From: an uncultured Helicobacteraceae bacterium
GTDB lineage: Bacteria; Campylobacterota; Campylobacteria; Campylobacterales; Helicobacteraceae
Assembly (NCBI GenBank): GCA_934668765.1
Contig: CAKUOH010000001.1
Span: 62,001 to 126,000, forward strand
Direction of reading: 5' to 3'
DNA length: 64,000 nucleotides
A program made the position numbers and the translations under genes. Positions within the stretch are counted from its first letter, which is position 1. Every line of letters starts with the position of its first letter. This document shows positions 7,756-16,656 of this stretch, piece by piece. The notes under the pieces were generated by a model that saw only the letters and a list, made by a program, of their open reading frames with translations, searched no databases and was not told where the DNA came from.

Positions 7756-8865
7756 ATGCAAAGACGAAATTTTGTAAAATTTTTAGCCATAAGTCCCGCG
7801 CTTTTAGCGACAAATGCAAACGCAAACCTGCCACAATCTAATATAGATTCACAGGCAAACAAATCTAGCGCAAATCTAAGCCAAAACGGCATAGCTTCAA
7901 TCATTGATTTAGATAAATGCGATGGGTGCGAAAATCTAGCCACTCCTGCGTGTGTAAGCGCGTGTAGGGAGAAAAACGCACAGAGATTTCCAGAGCCTAT
8001 TAAGCAAATCCCTGATTATTTCCCGCGCAAAGTCAAAGAGGACTACTCCAAAAACCGCGATGATATAACGCGCCTAACACCTTATAATTTTACCTTTGTA
8101 GAGCGCGTGAATGTCGATGGTAAGGACATTTCAATCCCGCGCCGTTGTATGCACTGCTACGACCCCACTTGCCAAAAAATCTGCCCCTTTGGCGTGATAG
8201 GCAAGGACAAAAATGGCGCGGTGGATATTGATGAGGAGTTTTGCTTTGGTGGGGCGAAATGCCGTGATGCGTGTCCGTGGGGCATACCACAAAGGCAAGC
8301 TGGCGTTGGCATTTATCTTAAAATCGCCCCAAAACTTGGCGGTGGCGGAGCTATGTTTAAGTGCGATATGTGCAAAGATTTGCTAGAGGCTGGGCAAAAA
8401 CCAGCCTGTCAAACGAGCTGTCCTAAAAACGCGCTTATTTTTGATGATAAAAGTGAGATTTTAGCACAAGTCAAACACGCCAAAGAGAGTGGCAAATATA
8501 TCTATGGCGATACCCAAAATGGCGGGACAAGCACTTATTATATTTCTAGCGTGGATTTTAAGGACATAAATTCTGCAATCGCGCAAAAATACGGCATAAA
8601 TGAAAACGAGTTTAACGGCAAAACCCAAAAAATGGGGCGTCCGCACTTAAATATAGATGTGCCAAATTTTATCAACGATGATAGCGCACTAGTCAAATCC
8701 GTGCTTTTAGCACCTGTGGCTGGAGTCATCGCTGGGGCAATCGCGGTTAGCAAAAGCAAAAAATCTAAATTTGTGGCACAAAAAGCCACGCAAAATGTGT
8801 CCCAAAATAGCGCAAATTTTACGCAAGATTCACACCAAAATCCTGCACAAAATCAATCAAATTAA
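7756..8865 (+). CDS. HybA/DmsB-like 4Fe-4S ferredoxin subunit, Tat-exported
   Basis: 369 residues. The N-terminus MQRRNFVKFLAIS is a twin-arginine signal. Cysteine groups for several 4Fe-4S clusters follow: CDGC with ACVSAC, CMHCYDPTCQKICP, CFGGAKCRDACPWG, and CDMCKDLLEAGQKPACQTSCP. A hydrophobic segment at about 312-330 (LLAPVAGVIAGAIAV) is a C-terminal membrane anchor as in HybA, followed by an Asn/Gln/Ser-rich tail. It should relay electrons between the periplasm and the cytochrome b encoded 18 bases downstream. No molybdopterin or hydrogenase catalytic subunit is adjacent, which is unusual. Confidence 0.85.
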   Translation: MQRRNFVKFLAISPALLATNANANLPQSNIDSQANKSSANLSQNGIASIIDLDKCDGCENLATPACVSACREKNAQRFPEPIKQIPDYFPRKVKEDYSKNRDDITRLTPYNFTFVERVNVDGKDISIPRRCMHCYDPTCQKICPFGVIGKDKNGAVDIDEEFCFGGAKCRDACPWGIPQRQAGVGIYLKIAPKLGGGGAMFKCDMCKDLLEAGQKPACQTSCPKNALIFDDKSEILAQVKHAKESGKYIYGDTQNGGTSTYYISSVDFKDINSAIAQKYGINENEFNGKTQKMGRPHLNIDVPNFINDDSALVKSVLLAPVAGVIAGAIAVSKSKKSKFVAQKATQNVSQNSANFTQDSHQNPAQNQSN

Positions 8866-8883
8866 AATCAAAGGAGATTCACA

Positions 8884-9588
8884 ATGAAAAAATCACAAAT
8901 TACAATTCAAAGACAGACTTTGCAAAATCGTATCGTGCATTGGGGTATCGCCATAAGCACTTTTAGCCTTATCATCACGGGGCTTTTTCAGCTTCCTATC
9001 GCAAAGCGATATATGATAAATGAATTGCCATTTATGGCGTGGAGTGGGGATTATCACATTAGCCTTGTGGCGCATTATATCGGTGCAGTGGGGCTTGTGG
9101 TGTTTGTGGTGTTTCATTTGTATTTTCACATTGCACGGCGTGAGTTTGATATTTTCCCTAAAAAAGGGGATTTGAAAAAATCCGCGCAGATTATCAAAGC
9201 AATGCTTTTTGGCGGTGCAGAGCCACCAAGTGAAAAATACCTGCCCGAGCAACGATTAGCGTATGCTTTTATCGGCTTTGTGCTACTTTTGCTTATCATC
9301 ACAGGGCTTATCAAAACCTTTAAAAATCTAGCTGGATTCAACCTAAGCGATAGCGTGTATTTTTGGGTGGCACAGCTACATAATCTTGGCTTTGCGCTTA
9401 TCATTTTTGGCATTATTGGGCATTTAAGCGCGTTTATCTTTAAGGCAAATCGTCCGCTTCTAAGCGCAATGTTTAGTGGCAAAGTAGATGCGCACTATGT
9501 GCTTCATCGGCATTCTTTGAGTAAAGAAGATTGTGAAATGGCAAAAAATGCGCTAAATCAAGCTACGGAGACAAAAAATGAAAAATAG
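8884..9588 (+). CDS. Cytochrome b subunit (FdnI/HybB-functional type)
   Basis: 234 residues with four hydrophobic segments and haem-ligand-type histidines: RIVHWGIAIS, SLVAHYIGAVG, VVFHLYFHIARR and QLHNLGFALIIFGIIGHL. This is the arrangement of the formate-dehydrogenase gamma / Ni-Fe hydrogenase cytochrome b family. It would oxidise or reduce menaquinone together with the upstream ferredoxin subunit. AAGGAG lies just before the ATG. Its end overlaps the next gene by 11 bases, which points to translational coupling within one operon. Confidence 0.85.
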   Translation: MKKSQITIQRQTLQNRIVHWGIAISTFSLIITGLFQLPIAKRYMINELPFMAWSGDYHISLVAHYIGAVGLVVFVVFHLYFHIARREFDIFPKKGDLKKSAQIIKAMLFGGAEPPSEKYLPEQRLAYAFIGFVLLLLIITGLIKTFKNLAGFNLSDSVYFWVAQLHNLGFALIIFGIIGHLSAFIFKANRPLLSAMFSGKVDAHYVLHRHSLSKEDCEMAKNALNQATETKNEK

Positions 9589-10708
9589 TCCTGAATCTAA
9601 ATTTGATAAAATTAGCGCAAATGCGCGTGAATCTAGCGAATCTAAAAGCACACAAACACATTCCAAACTCGCCCATTTCCCCATAATGCTCTTTGCAAGT
9701 GTGATGGGAATCGGCGGTTTGGCATTGGCTTTCAAAAAGGCAAGTGTGGCGTTTGGTGCAAATGCGGATTTTATAGATTTAGGCGTAAATTTTGCGCAAA
9801 ATCAAATGCAAAATCACCCCCAAAATCTCACAAATTTAAGCGAAATATTTGAGTGTGTAAGCGTAATTTTAGGCTTTGCAAGTCTTATGATTTTCGCGCT
9901 TTTGCTAGGAATCTATGGGCTAAAAATCGCCACGCATTTTGCGCAATTTAGAGCCGAAGCCACCCACCAAGTCAAAATCAACTTTCTCTCTGCCATTCCT
10001 ATCGGCGCACTTATTATCATCACATTTTTAGGTGCGTTTAATGAGCGCGAATCGGTGCTTTTCGCGCTACAAATCGCCTTTTATGTAAGTGCTTTTTTGC
10101 AACTTTTTTTAAGCATTTTTGTTATCAATTTTTGGTTTGTCAATGCGATGAAACGGCATTTGCTAAGCCCAGCGTGGTTTATCCCAATCGTTGGCAATCT
10201 AATCGTGCCTTTGGCTGGACACTCTGCTAAAATCAGCCCCGAATTTTCGCTCTTTTTCTTTGCAATCGGGTGCTTTTTTTGGCTCGTTTTAACCGCGCTT
10301 ATCACTTCACGGCTAATCTTTGAAGAAAGCCTAGAATCGAAATTTTTGCCGACTTTGTTTATTTTCATCGCTCCGCCAAGTATCTTTGTAGTGGATTTTG
10401 CGGCACTTTTTGGCGGACATAGCACATTAAGCCTAGTGGCGTATTTTGTCGCGCTCTTTTTTATGCTACTAATGCTAAGCCTTGCAAAAGCATTCACGCG
10501 CCTGAATTTCGCACTTTCGTGGTGGGCTTTTACCTTTCCGCTGTGTGCGTTTAGCATAGCGAGTTTTGAAGTGTTTTTGGGATTTGGCACACCGCTTTAC
10601 GCGCTATTTGGGATTTTTGGGCTAGTTTTGGCAATCTTTGCTGTGCTATTTGTGGCGTATAAAACGCTCATCGCCATAAGCAAAGGCAAAATCTGCGTCC
10701 CTGAATAG
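9578..10708 (+). CDS. TehA/SLAC1 (TDT) family transporter
   Basis: 376 residues. A Ser-rich cytoplasmic start is followed by PIMLFASVMGIGGLALAF, the family's first transmembrane helix, and about nine more hydrophobic helices to the end. TDT proteins move anions such as tellurite-related species, dicarboxylates or, in yeast Ssu1, sulfite. Given the neighbouring sulfide:quinone-type oxidoreductase, a sulfur oxyanion is an attractive but unproven substrate. The start lies inside the end of the cytochrome b gene, so the two are probably co-translated. Confidence 0.75.
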   Translation: MKNSPESKFDKISANARESSESKSTQTHSKLAHFPIMLFASVMGIGGLALAFKKASVAFGANADFIDLGVNFAQNQMQNHPQNLTNLSEIFECVSVILGFASLMIFALLLGIYGLKIATHFAQFRAEATHQVKINFLSAIPIGALIIITFLGAFNERESVLFALQIAFYVSAFLQLFLSIFVINFWFVNAMKRHLLSPAWFIPIVGNLIVPLAGHSAKISPEFSLFFFAIGCFFWLVLTALITSRLIFEESLESKFLPTLFIFIAPPSIFVVDFAALFGGHSTLSLVAYFVALFFMLLMLSLAKAFTRLNFALSWWAFTFPLCAFSIASFEVFLGFGTPLYALFGIFGLVLAIFAVLFVAYKTLIAISKGKICVPE

Positions 10709-10764
10709 GTGGCATAAAATTTTATAAATGCGACTTTGTTACAAAACTTTTTTGTCAAAGAACC

Positions 10765-10770
10765 TACAAT
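10765..10770 (+). promoter_or_regulatory. -10 element upstream of SQR-like gene
   Basis: TACAAT 31 bases before the ATG at 10801. A short palindrome TTTGTTACAAA lies about 20 bases further upstream (10735-10745). It suggests the oxidoreductase can be transcribed separately from the upstream module. Confidence 0.4.
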
Positions 10771-10800
10771 GTGGCTTTAAATTTTAAAAAAGGAGCTAAA

Positions 10801-12141
10801 ATGCAACAATCTCGTAGAAATGCACTCAAAATATTAGGCGCAAGTGCGCTACTAGCTAGTGGCGTGGGTGTGGCTCAAAAAGCACAAGCAAAGACTTCCG
10901 CTCTATCGCCTAAAATCGCCATTATCGGTGCTGGGCTTGGTGGTATAACGATAAGCGCAAGTCTTATCAAAGCTATGCCAAAGGCGCAAATCACGCTGTT
11001 TGATAAAGATGAAAATTTTTATTATCAGCCCGGTTTTACTCTCATCGCTGCTGGAATTTACACGCTTGATGATGTGCTTTACAAAAAAGCCGAGCTTATC
11101 GATGAAAAGGTAAAATGGATAAAGCAAAATGTCGCGCAAATTTTGCCAAATGACAACAAAATCATCGCCGAAAATGGCGAGAATTTTGAGTATGACATTT
11201 TGCTTATCGCAACGGGCGTGGAGTATGATTTTAACGCTGTTAGCGGACTTAGCGAAGATGATTTAGTGAATGAAAGCACGAAAATCGCCACGATTTACAC
11301 GCCAAATTCTGCTGTAAAAGCTAAAAAACTTTTTGATGAAATCATTGAGCGTGGCAAAAAAGGCGAAAAGCTCAATGTGCTTTTTAGCGAGCAAAAAAGC
11401 CAAAATAAATGCGGTGGCGCAAATAAGAAAATCAACTTTTTGCTTGATGATTTATTGCAAACAAATGGGCTAAAAAAGCAAGTGCAAACCACGCTTTTCA
11501 CAGGCGGTGGTGCGATGCTATCTTCGCCTATCCACGCTAAGATGATAGAGCAGTTTTTTGTCGCGCGAGATATGCCATATCATTTGCTTCATCAGCTTGT
11601 CGCGGTGGATAAACAAAAAGGCAAGGCGACTTTTCAAACGAGCTATATGCTTAATGGCAAGCGCGTGGATAGCGATGAATTTGTCGAGCGCGAGTTTGAG
11701 TATCTTTTTGTGATTCCTGCGATGAGGGCGCAAAAATTTATAAGCGAAGCTGGGCTTAGCACAAATGCTGGGAATTGGGTAGATGTGGATAAATTTACCT
11801 TGCAACACAAAGGCTTTAATAATATCTTTGCTATTGGGGATTGCGCTGGTGTGCCAAAGGGCAAGACAGGTGCGTCTATCCGCAAACAATACCCCGTCAT
11901 AACGCAAAATATCATCGCGCATTTAGAGGGCAAGTCTTTGGAGGCGAAATTCAGCGGCTACACCGCTTGTCCGCTTTTAACGCGCTATGGCAAAGCCGTA
12001 ATGGTGGAGTTTGACTACAATGGAGCTACGCCTTCATTAGAATGCTTTGGCGCGACAAGAGAGAGCTATCTTAATTGGGCGTTGAAAGTCTATGCGATGA
12101 AAGCAATGGTGATGAAAGGTATGATTTACGCAAGGGCTTAA
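10801..12141 (+). CDS. Sulfide:quinone oxidoreductase-like flavoprotein
   Basis: 446 residues from ATG 10801 with AAGGAG at ideal spacing; a longer frame from 10771 lacks such a site. The N-terminus MQQSRRNALKILGAS is a twin-arginine signal. The dinucleotide-binding motif GAGLGG lies at 43-48, FYYQPGF is characteristic of sulfide:quinone reductases, and the second FAD motif is NIFAIGDCAGVPKGKTGASIRKQ. Cysteines at CGGANKK and in ACPLL are candidates for the redox pair. It probably oxidises sulfide to sulfur or polysulfide with electrons going to quinone. Export by Tat would place it on the periplasmic face. Confidence 0.85.
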   Translation: MQQSRRNALKILGASALLASGVGVAQKAQAKTSALSPKIAIIGAGLGGITISASLIKAMPKAQITLFDKDENFYYQPGFTLIAAGIYTLDDVLYKKAELIDEKVKWIKQNVAQILPNDNKIIAENGENFEYDILLIATGVEYDFNAVSGLSEDDLVNESTKIATIYTPNSAVKAKKLFDEIIERGKKGEKLNVLFSEQKSQNKCGGANKKINFLLDDLLQTNGLKKQVQTTLFTGGGAMLSSPIHAKMIEQFFVARDMPYHLLHQLVAVDKQKGKATFQTSYMLNGKRVDSDEFVEREFEYLFVIPAMRAQKFISEAGLSTNAGNWVDVDKFTLQHKGFNNIFAIGDCAGVPKGKTGASIRKQYPVITQNIIAHLEGKSLEAKFSGYTACPLLTRYGKAVMVEFDYNGATPSLECFGATRESYLNWALKVYAMKAMVMKGMIYARA

Positions 12142-12249
12142 AGCTTTTTGGCTTTGGCGTGAGCGTGAATCTTGATTTTTTATGAATCATAATTTTGCGT
12201 GAATCGCATTTAGGATTCGCACTAAAAACAAAATTTGAAAGGAGAAAAA

Positions 12250-12447
12250 ATGAGTAATATAGATAAAAGTATTAGGCTAGTTATTGCTGGGATTTGGATA
12301 TTTGCCTTTGGCTTTGTGTGTGAGAGCTGGTGGTGGGCGGTAGGGATTTTGCCGATTTTAAGCGCGGTGTATGGATATTGTCCGCTGTATAAGCTCCGCG
12401 AAAACTGCCCACTATGCAAAAATGGCAAATGCGAAGTCAAAAAGTAG
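12250..12447 (+). CDS. DUF2892 inner-membrane protein (YgaP membrane-part-like)
   Basis: 65 residues from ATG 12250, with GAAAGGAG upstream. It has two short transmembrane helices (VIAGIWIFAFGFVC, WWWAVGILPILSAVYG) and then the typical CPLYKLRENCPLC tail, here with an extra C-terminal Cys (GKCEVKK). DUF2892 proteins are the membrane part of YgaP-type rhodaneses and often accompany sulfur genes. It follows the SQR-like gene by about 108 bases, supporting a sulfur-related role for the whole segment. Confidence 0.8.
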   Translation: MSNIDKSIRLVIAGIWIFAFGFVCESWWWAVGILPILSAVYGYCPLYKLRENCPLCKNGKCEVKK

Positions 12448-12611
12448 GGTTTGGAGTGAGGTTTGAGTGTGTTTAAGCGAAATTTTGCTTTGTGTTTGTG
12501 AAATGATTGTGAAATTTTGCGGTAGATTTATATAAAGCGAATCAAAATCTTTGCAAATTCATTTTTGCAAGTAGCTTGACAATGTTTATTGGGTTTTAAT
12601 AAGAATCCTGC

Positions 12612-14432
12612 TTATTGCTTAATGCCTAACAGCGTCTCTATCATTCTATCAATGGTTGTGATGACTTTGGCGTTTGCGGCATAGCCACTTTGGAATTTGA
12701 TGAGATTTACCATCTCTTCATCTATGCTTACTTGATTGATTGCTAAATATTCTTTTTTTACGGCAGCAAGCACACTTTGCTTGGTGTCCTGCAAAGTCTC
12801 CACCTCATCGGTATCACTTGCTACCTTGCCTGTTACAAATTGAAAATACTCGGGGATTCGCATTTCTTGCTTTTTGCCACGCACAGGATAAAACTCGCTA
12901 TCTTTATACTGCAATTCAAGCATCATCGTAGCGATTTCAAAATTCCCGCTCACAGGGGACCTCCATTGGCGAATCAAAGTCGGGTCTTTGACATACTCCG
13001 CTTTTAGCGCAATGTCATTAGCGTTTGTCCCCTCTAAAAAGCGATTTATGCCGATTGCACCGACAAAATTACTGCCCTTATCCTCAATGCTAATGCTATA
13101 TCCCAAAGATGGATTTTTCGCTAGAATGCGAAACTGCTTTGCGTCATTGTCATAATACGCCCTATAATAGTCATCAAAGTCATTTAGTGGATTTTTGTCG
13201 TTATTATCGTCATCGTTGTGATTAAGCGTATCTACAATGTCCTCCATCGTGGTAATTCCATCAATCTTTATGCTTTTTCGCAAAATCTCATCGCCTTTGG
13301 CGTTATAGATAATCACATCAAATCCGCCGTTTTTGATATTGTAGCGCGAACTTGAAAGCACTTCGGTATTATCAATATCAAGTATATCACTATGAATCTC
13401 ATTTGTCGCACTTTGGGCATAAATGCCATTTGTCGCCTCGATAAATCCTTGCGCGAAAGTATCAAGCAGGTTGATATAATCCTGCAATTTGCCAATTTTC
13501 CCGCCATTTTTACCATACGCTACCAAGTCTAGCAATGCGCCCGTTTTCCCACCTGAAATCTTGTCTGTAATATCCACGCGTTTATGGTCAAATCCTTGAA
13601 AATAAATCGTATAAAGCCCATTTTCATTGTCTTTATTGTCAATAACAATGGGATGATGATGAATCCCATCTACGATATTAAAGCCCCCAGCGATATTTAG
13701 CGTATATCCATAATCAAAATCCGCGCTCTCTGTGTTTAGCCGTGCGTGGCTTTTTAGCTTGTCTTTAAAGACATTGCTACCGATGAGTTTGGAGAGATTA
13801 AATTCTAGCTCATCGCGTCTATCACGAAGCTCGTTTGCCTGCTTTAACTCACGCGAATCTTCCATTTCAATAATCTTTTGATTTATCTCTGCGATTTGTT
13901 TGGCAATGGAGTTTATTTCCTCCACTGTTACGCGCAATTCCTCGCTACTTTTAACTTGCAAATCAAAAAGGCGATTGCGCGTGTCTTGGATATTTGTGAT
14001 TAGCGTTTGCGTCTTTTGCGCTAGGACTTGCTTTTGGGCTGAATCTGCGGGATTTTTCTCTATGTCTTTCCACGCATTGAAATACGCCTCAATGTCATTA
14101 TAAATGCCCACACCATCGACTTCTGGGAAAAATGCACTCGCTTCGCGAAGCGTCATAAACTCCGTATCATAAAACTGCGCATCGCTTGCTGCCTTGCGAT
14201 AGCGCGAAAAGGTAAATTCATCGTGGATTCGCTGAATCGTCTCAATATCCACGCCTCGCCCAAGATTGTATTTTTGAAAATACAATGGCTTTTCGGGCGC
14301 GACAACCACGCGTTGCCTTGAGTAGAACTCATCACTTGCATTTGCGATATTATTGCCCGTTACATCAACCATAAGTTGATGGGCATTTAACCCCGTGCTA
14401 GAAGTGTGAAGCGATGATAAAATCCCGCCCAT
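12612..14432 (-). CDS. flgK: FlgK, flagellar hook-associated protein 1
   Basis: 606 residues. The N-terminal flagellar rod/hook motif is clear (GGILSSLHTSSTGLNAHQLMVDVTGNN is one continuous match at residues 2-28), and the C-terminus ends in KFQSGYAANAKVITTIDRMIETLLG, the usual D0 helix. The central part is variable. FlgK forms the first junction ring between hook and filament. It is the last gene of a flgM-flgN-flgK cluster with the same order as in Campylobacter jejuni. Late flagellar expression through the sigma-28 promoter at 15356-15382 is likely. Confidence 0.95.
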   Translation of the reverse strand: MGGILSSLHTSSTGLNAHQLMVDVTGNNIANASDEFYSRQRVVVAPEKPLYFQKYNLGRGVDIETIQRIHDEFTFSRYRKAASDAQFYDTEFMTLREASAFFPEVDGVGIYNDIEAYFNAWKDIEKNPADSAQKQVLAQKTQTLITNIQDTRNRLFDLQVKSSEELRVTVEEINSIAKQIAEINQKIIEMEDSRELKQANELRDRRDELEFNLSKLIGSNVFKDKLKSHARLNTESADFDYGYTLNIAGGFNIVDGIHHHPIVIDNKDNENGLYTIYFQGFDHKRVDITDKISGGKTGALLDLVAYGKNGGKIGKLQDYINLLDTFAQGFIEATNGIYAQSATNEIHSDILDIDNTEVLSSSRYNIKNGGFDVIIYNAKGDEILRKSIKIDGITTMEDIVDTLNHNDDDNNDKNPLNDFDDYYRAYYDNDAKQFRILAKNPSLGYSISIEDKGSNFVGAIGINRFLEGTNANDIALKAEYVKDPTLIRQWRSPVSGNFEIATMMLELQYKDSEFYPVRGKKQEMRIPEYFQFVTGKVASDTDEVETLQDTKQSVLAAVKKEYLAINQVSIDEEMVNLIKFQSGYAANAKVITTIDRMIETLLGIKQ

Positions 14433-14527
14433 TTTATGCCTCTTTTGTTAAGATTCTTAATATTTGCGCCCATTTTACGCTATGATTTGCATTTAGATTC
14501 ACAAGATTCGCGCTTAAAACTCGCATT

Positions 14528-14956
14528 TCACGCCCTCACATTTATAAAATCAACTTTTGCAACGCTTTTGTTACCATAGCCTACCTTTTGGCTTGGAATC
14601 ATAGAATTTACTAGCGAATCATAAAATTCACGGACTGCAATCACGCTTCGCGCGTAGTTTTTATTAAGAGTGCGTAATTTCATTAGATTTAGGCGCATTT
14701 CATCAATGATTGCCATTGCCTTTTCATCAAGTAACTCTTCGATTTTGTTATTTGGGTGGGCTTTGATGAGCTTTTGCATTTCGGCGTCCGCATTGCTTTT
14801 GTTGCTTTTAAATGAATCAATTAGCGCGTTTTTGGACTCTAATCTCGCGAAAATCGCCTCGTGATTTGCTTCCTTAATGTCGTTCATATCCAAAATACTA
14901 ATGTCAATTAAAGTTTGCAAATCCTGCGTTGCGTTGATTAGAAAAGTATGTAACAT
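14528..14956 (-). CDS. FlgN-like chaperone for FlgK/FlgL
   Basis: 142 residues, almost entirely helical and highly charged with no hydrophobic segment. The C-terminal region ending FYDSLVNSM resembles FlgN-family export chaperones, which bind hook-filament junction proteins before secretion. Sequence similarity is weak by eye, so the call rests mainly on position: it lies exactly between flgM and flgK, as does Cj1465 in C. jejuni. Start ATG 14956. Confidence 0.65.
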   Translation of the reverse strand: MLHTFLINATQDLQTLIDISILDMNDIKEANHEAIFARLESKNALIDSFKSNKSNADAEMQKLIKAHPNNKIEELLDEKAMAIIDEMRLNLMKLRTLNKNYARSVIAVREFYDSLVNSMIPSQKVGYGNKSVAKVDFINVRA

Positions 14957-15046
14957 AATGCGCCTTATAAATTTGCTTTTAAAATATTGCAGATTCGGCT
15001 TTTGTGGGCGATTCGCGCTAAAAATTATGCGAATCTAGCGCGAAAT

Positions 15047-15316
15047 TTAAACACCCTGTGAATTTTGCGAATCCCTATAAACTCTAATGTCTAAAAGCAA
15101 ATCCTGTGCCATTTTGTCGGCGGCTTTGTTAATATCGATTTGGTAAGTGCCATCATCAATGCGCTTTTTAATATCGCTAACTTTATTAACTTCCTCCGTT
15201 GGCGCGGGAGATTCAGCCTTTGAATCAGGCGCGACTTGCTCTTTGTCGGCTACTTTTTTATCGTCATTTTGTGGATTTATCACTTGAGTTGGAAACGGAG
15301 AATTTCTAACTATCAT
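15047..15316 (-). CDS. flgM: FlgM, anti-sigma-28 factor
   Basis: 89 residues. The N-terminal half is disordered and Pro/Glu/Lys-rich. The C-terminal half VSDIKKRIDDGTYQIDINKAADKMAQDLL is the sigma-28-binding signature. FlgM holds FliA inactive until the flagellar basal body is built. AGGAGC lies just upstream of the ATG. The promoter at 15356-15382 is of the sigma-28 type, so FlgM is probably under control of the factor it inhibits. Confidence 0.88.
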   Translation of the reverse strand: MIVRNSPFPTQVINPQNDDKKVADKEQVAPDSKAESPAPTEEVNKVSDIKKRIDDGTYQIDINKAADKMAQDLLLDIRVYRDSQNSQGV

Positions 15317-15355
15317 AGCTTTTTGCTCCTAAAAATTCAGTAATTTTGTAATTGC

Positions 15356-15382
15356 AAATCGGCAAAACAAAATGCGATTTTA
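15356..15382 (-). promoter_or_regulatory. Sigma-28 (FliA) promoter of flgM operon
   Basis: On the minus strand TAAA (15382-15379) and GCCGATTT (15363-15356) are separated by exactly 15 bases, the FliA consensus spacing. The -10 differs from GCCGATAA in its final two bases. It drives flgM and probably flgN and flgK. Confidence 0.75.
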
Positions 15383-15486
15383 AAGAAATTTTGTGGGTTG
15401 GATTTTTGCAATTTGGTGCGCGAATCTTTAAAAAATACGAATCGTCCGTGCGATTCGTAAAAATACTGATGAATTAGCAAATTTAT

Positions 15487-16542
15487 TTACTTCTTTTTAT
15501 ATTTGTTTAGATATTCTAAAGCCGTTTTACCGCTATCATCTTTTGCGCTAACATCCGCGCCGTTTTCTATTAGATAATTCATTACTTCTATATGCCCATA
15601 AGCCGAAGCCATTATCAAAGCAGTTCCGCCATCATTAGTTTTAGCGTTGATGTTCGCACCTTTTGATATTAAAAATTTAATTACGGATAAATGCCCATTT
15701 GCCGAAGCTGCCATTAAGGCAGTTCCACCGCCTTTGGTTTTATCATTGACATTTGCACCATTTGCCACCAAAAACTTTACCACCTCTAAATGTCCACCAC
15801 CAGAAGCCATTATCAAGGCAGTGAAATCATTATTGTTTTTAGCTTTTGTTCTAATGTTAATATCTGCACCTTGCGATATTAGATATTTTACTACTTCTAA
15901 TTTTCCATTTGTTGAAGCACCCACTAAAGCTGTTAAGCCCCTATTGTCTATGACATCAATATTTGCACCATTTTTTATAAGCATTTTAATTTTACCTAAA
16001 TTGCCCTGTATTGCTACATTTACAAATTCTTCATTATTGATAGAATTGGCAGAATTTTTAAAATCAACAGTGCCATTACTTATAAGTGGGATTATTTTAT
16101 CGCCGTTAGCATTTTTGCTTTTATCGGCATAACTATCTCTTAATTTTCCACAGAAACCTTTGGAATCTAATAGTTTGCTAGGATTAAAGTGCATATCCCC
16201 TGTCTTTATGTTAATCCATAGCAATGGCGTATCGCCATCAACTTGACATATTGTATTTTCGGCAACAGGATAAATACCATTTCCACCTAAACTTGTCCAG
16301 CGTTTTTTATTAAGATTAGCAGTTTCTATAATCCATTCGCCCCACTCTTTATTGTTTGGTGCTTTTTGGATTTTTGTGTCAATATTTTCAGCAAATACTC
16401 TAGCTACAATAGCTTTTAATGTTGAAGCTAAATCCGCTCTTGCAGTTGCTACTTGCGCATCTGTCTTAAAATCTGCAAATGCAAGATTTGCACCAAATAA
16501 TACAAATACTAAACTTGTTATGTGAAATCTATGTAGTGTCAT
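15487..16542 (-). CDS. Exported pseudopilin-domain/ankyrin-repeat chimera
   Basis: 351 residues. Residues 1-23 form a Sec signal (SLVFVLFGANLAFA). Residues 27 to about 165 closely match the globular part of the pseudopilin at 52269-52907: TDAQVATARADLAS, VFAENID, a WGEWI segment, and GDKIIPLISNGTVDF against GNKVIPLASSGTVEF. About five ankyrin repeats follow to the end (ALMAASANGHLSVIKFLISKG is typical). The pilin's methylated N-terminal helix is missing, replaced by a cleavable signal. The protein should therefore be soluble and periplasmic or secreted. Partner unknown. Its own transcript is likely. Confidence 0.8.
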   Translation of the reverse strand: MTLHRFHITSLVFVLFGANLAFADFKTDAQVATARADLASTLKAIVARVFAENIDTKIQKAPNNKEWGEWIIETANLNKKRWTSLGGNGIYPVAENTICQVDGDTPLLWINIKTGDMHFNPSKLLDSKGFCGKLRDSYADKSKNANGDKIIPLISNGTVDFKNSANSINNEEFVNVAIQGNLGKIKMLIKNGANIDVIDNRGLTALVGASTNGKLEVVKYLISQGADINIRTKAKNNNDFTALIMASGGGHLEVVKFLVANGANVNDKTKGGGTALMAASANGHLSVIKFLISKGANINAKTNDGGTALIMASAYGHIEVMNYLIENGADVSAKDDSGKTALEYLNKYKKK

Positions 16543-16656
16543 TTTTATAATCCAAAAGTGAAATTTTAAAGTTGAGATTATAACACAAATTTATAAAATA
16601 TAAAAAATTGTATAAATCATAGCATTGCTATAACTTTAGAGAGAATATTTTAGAAA

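Noticed and set aside
15487-16542. Gene as ordinary ankyrin protein
   Set aside because: The N-terminal half clearly resembles the local pseudopilin in protein and DNA, so a chimera is the better description.
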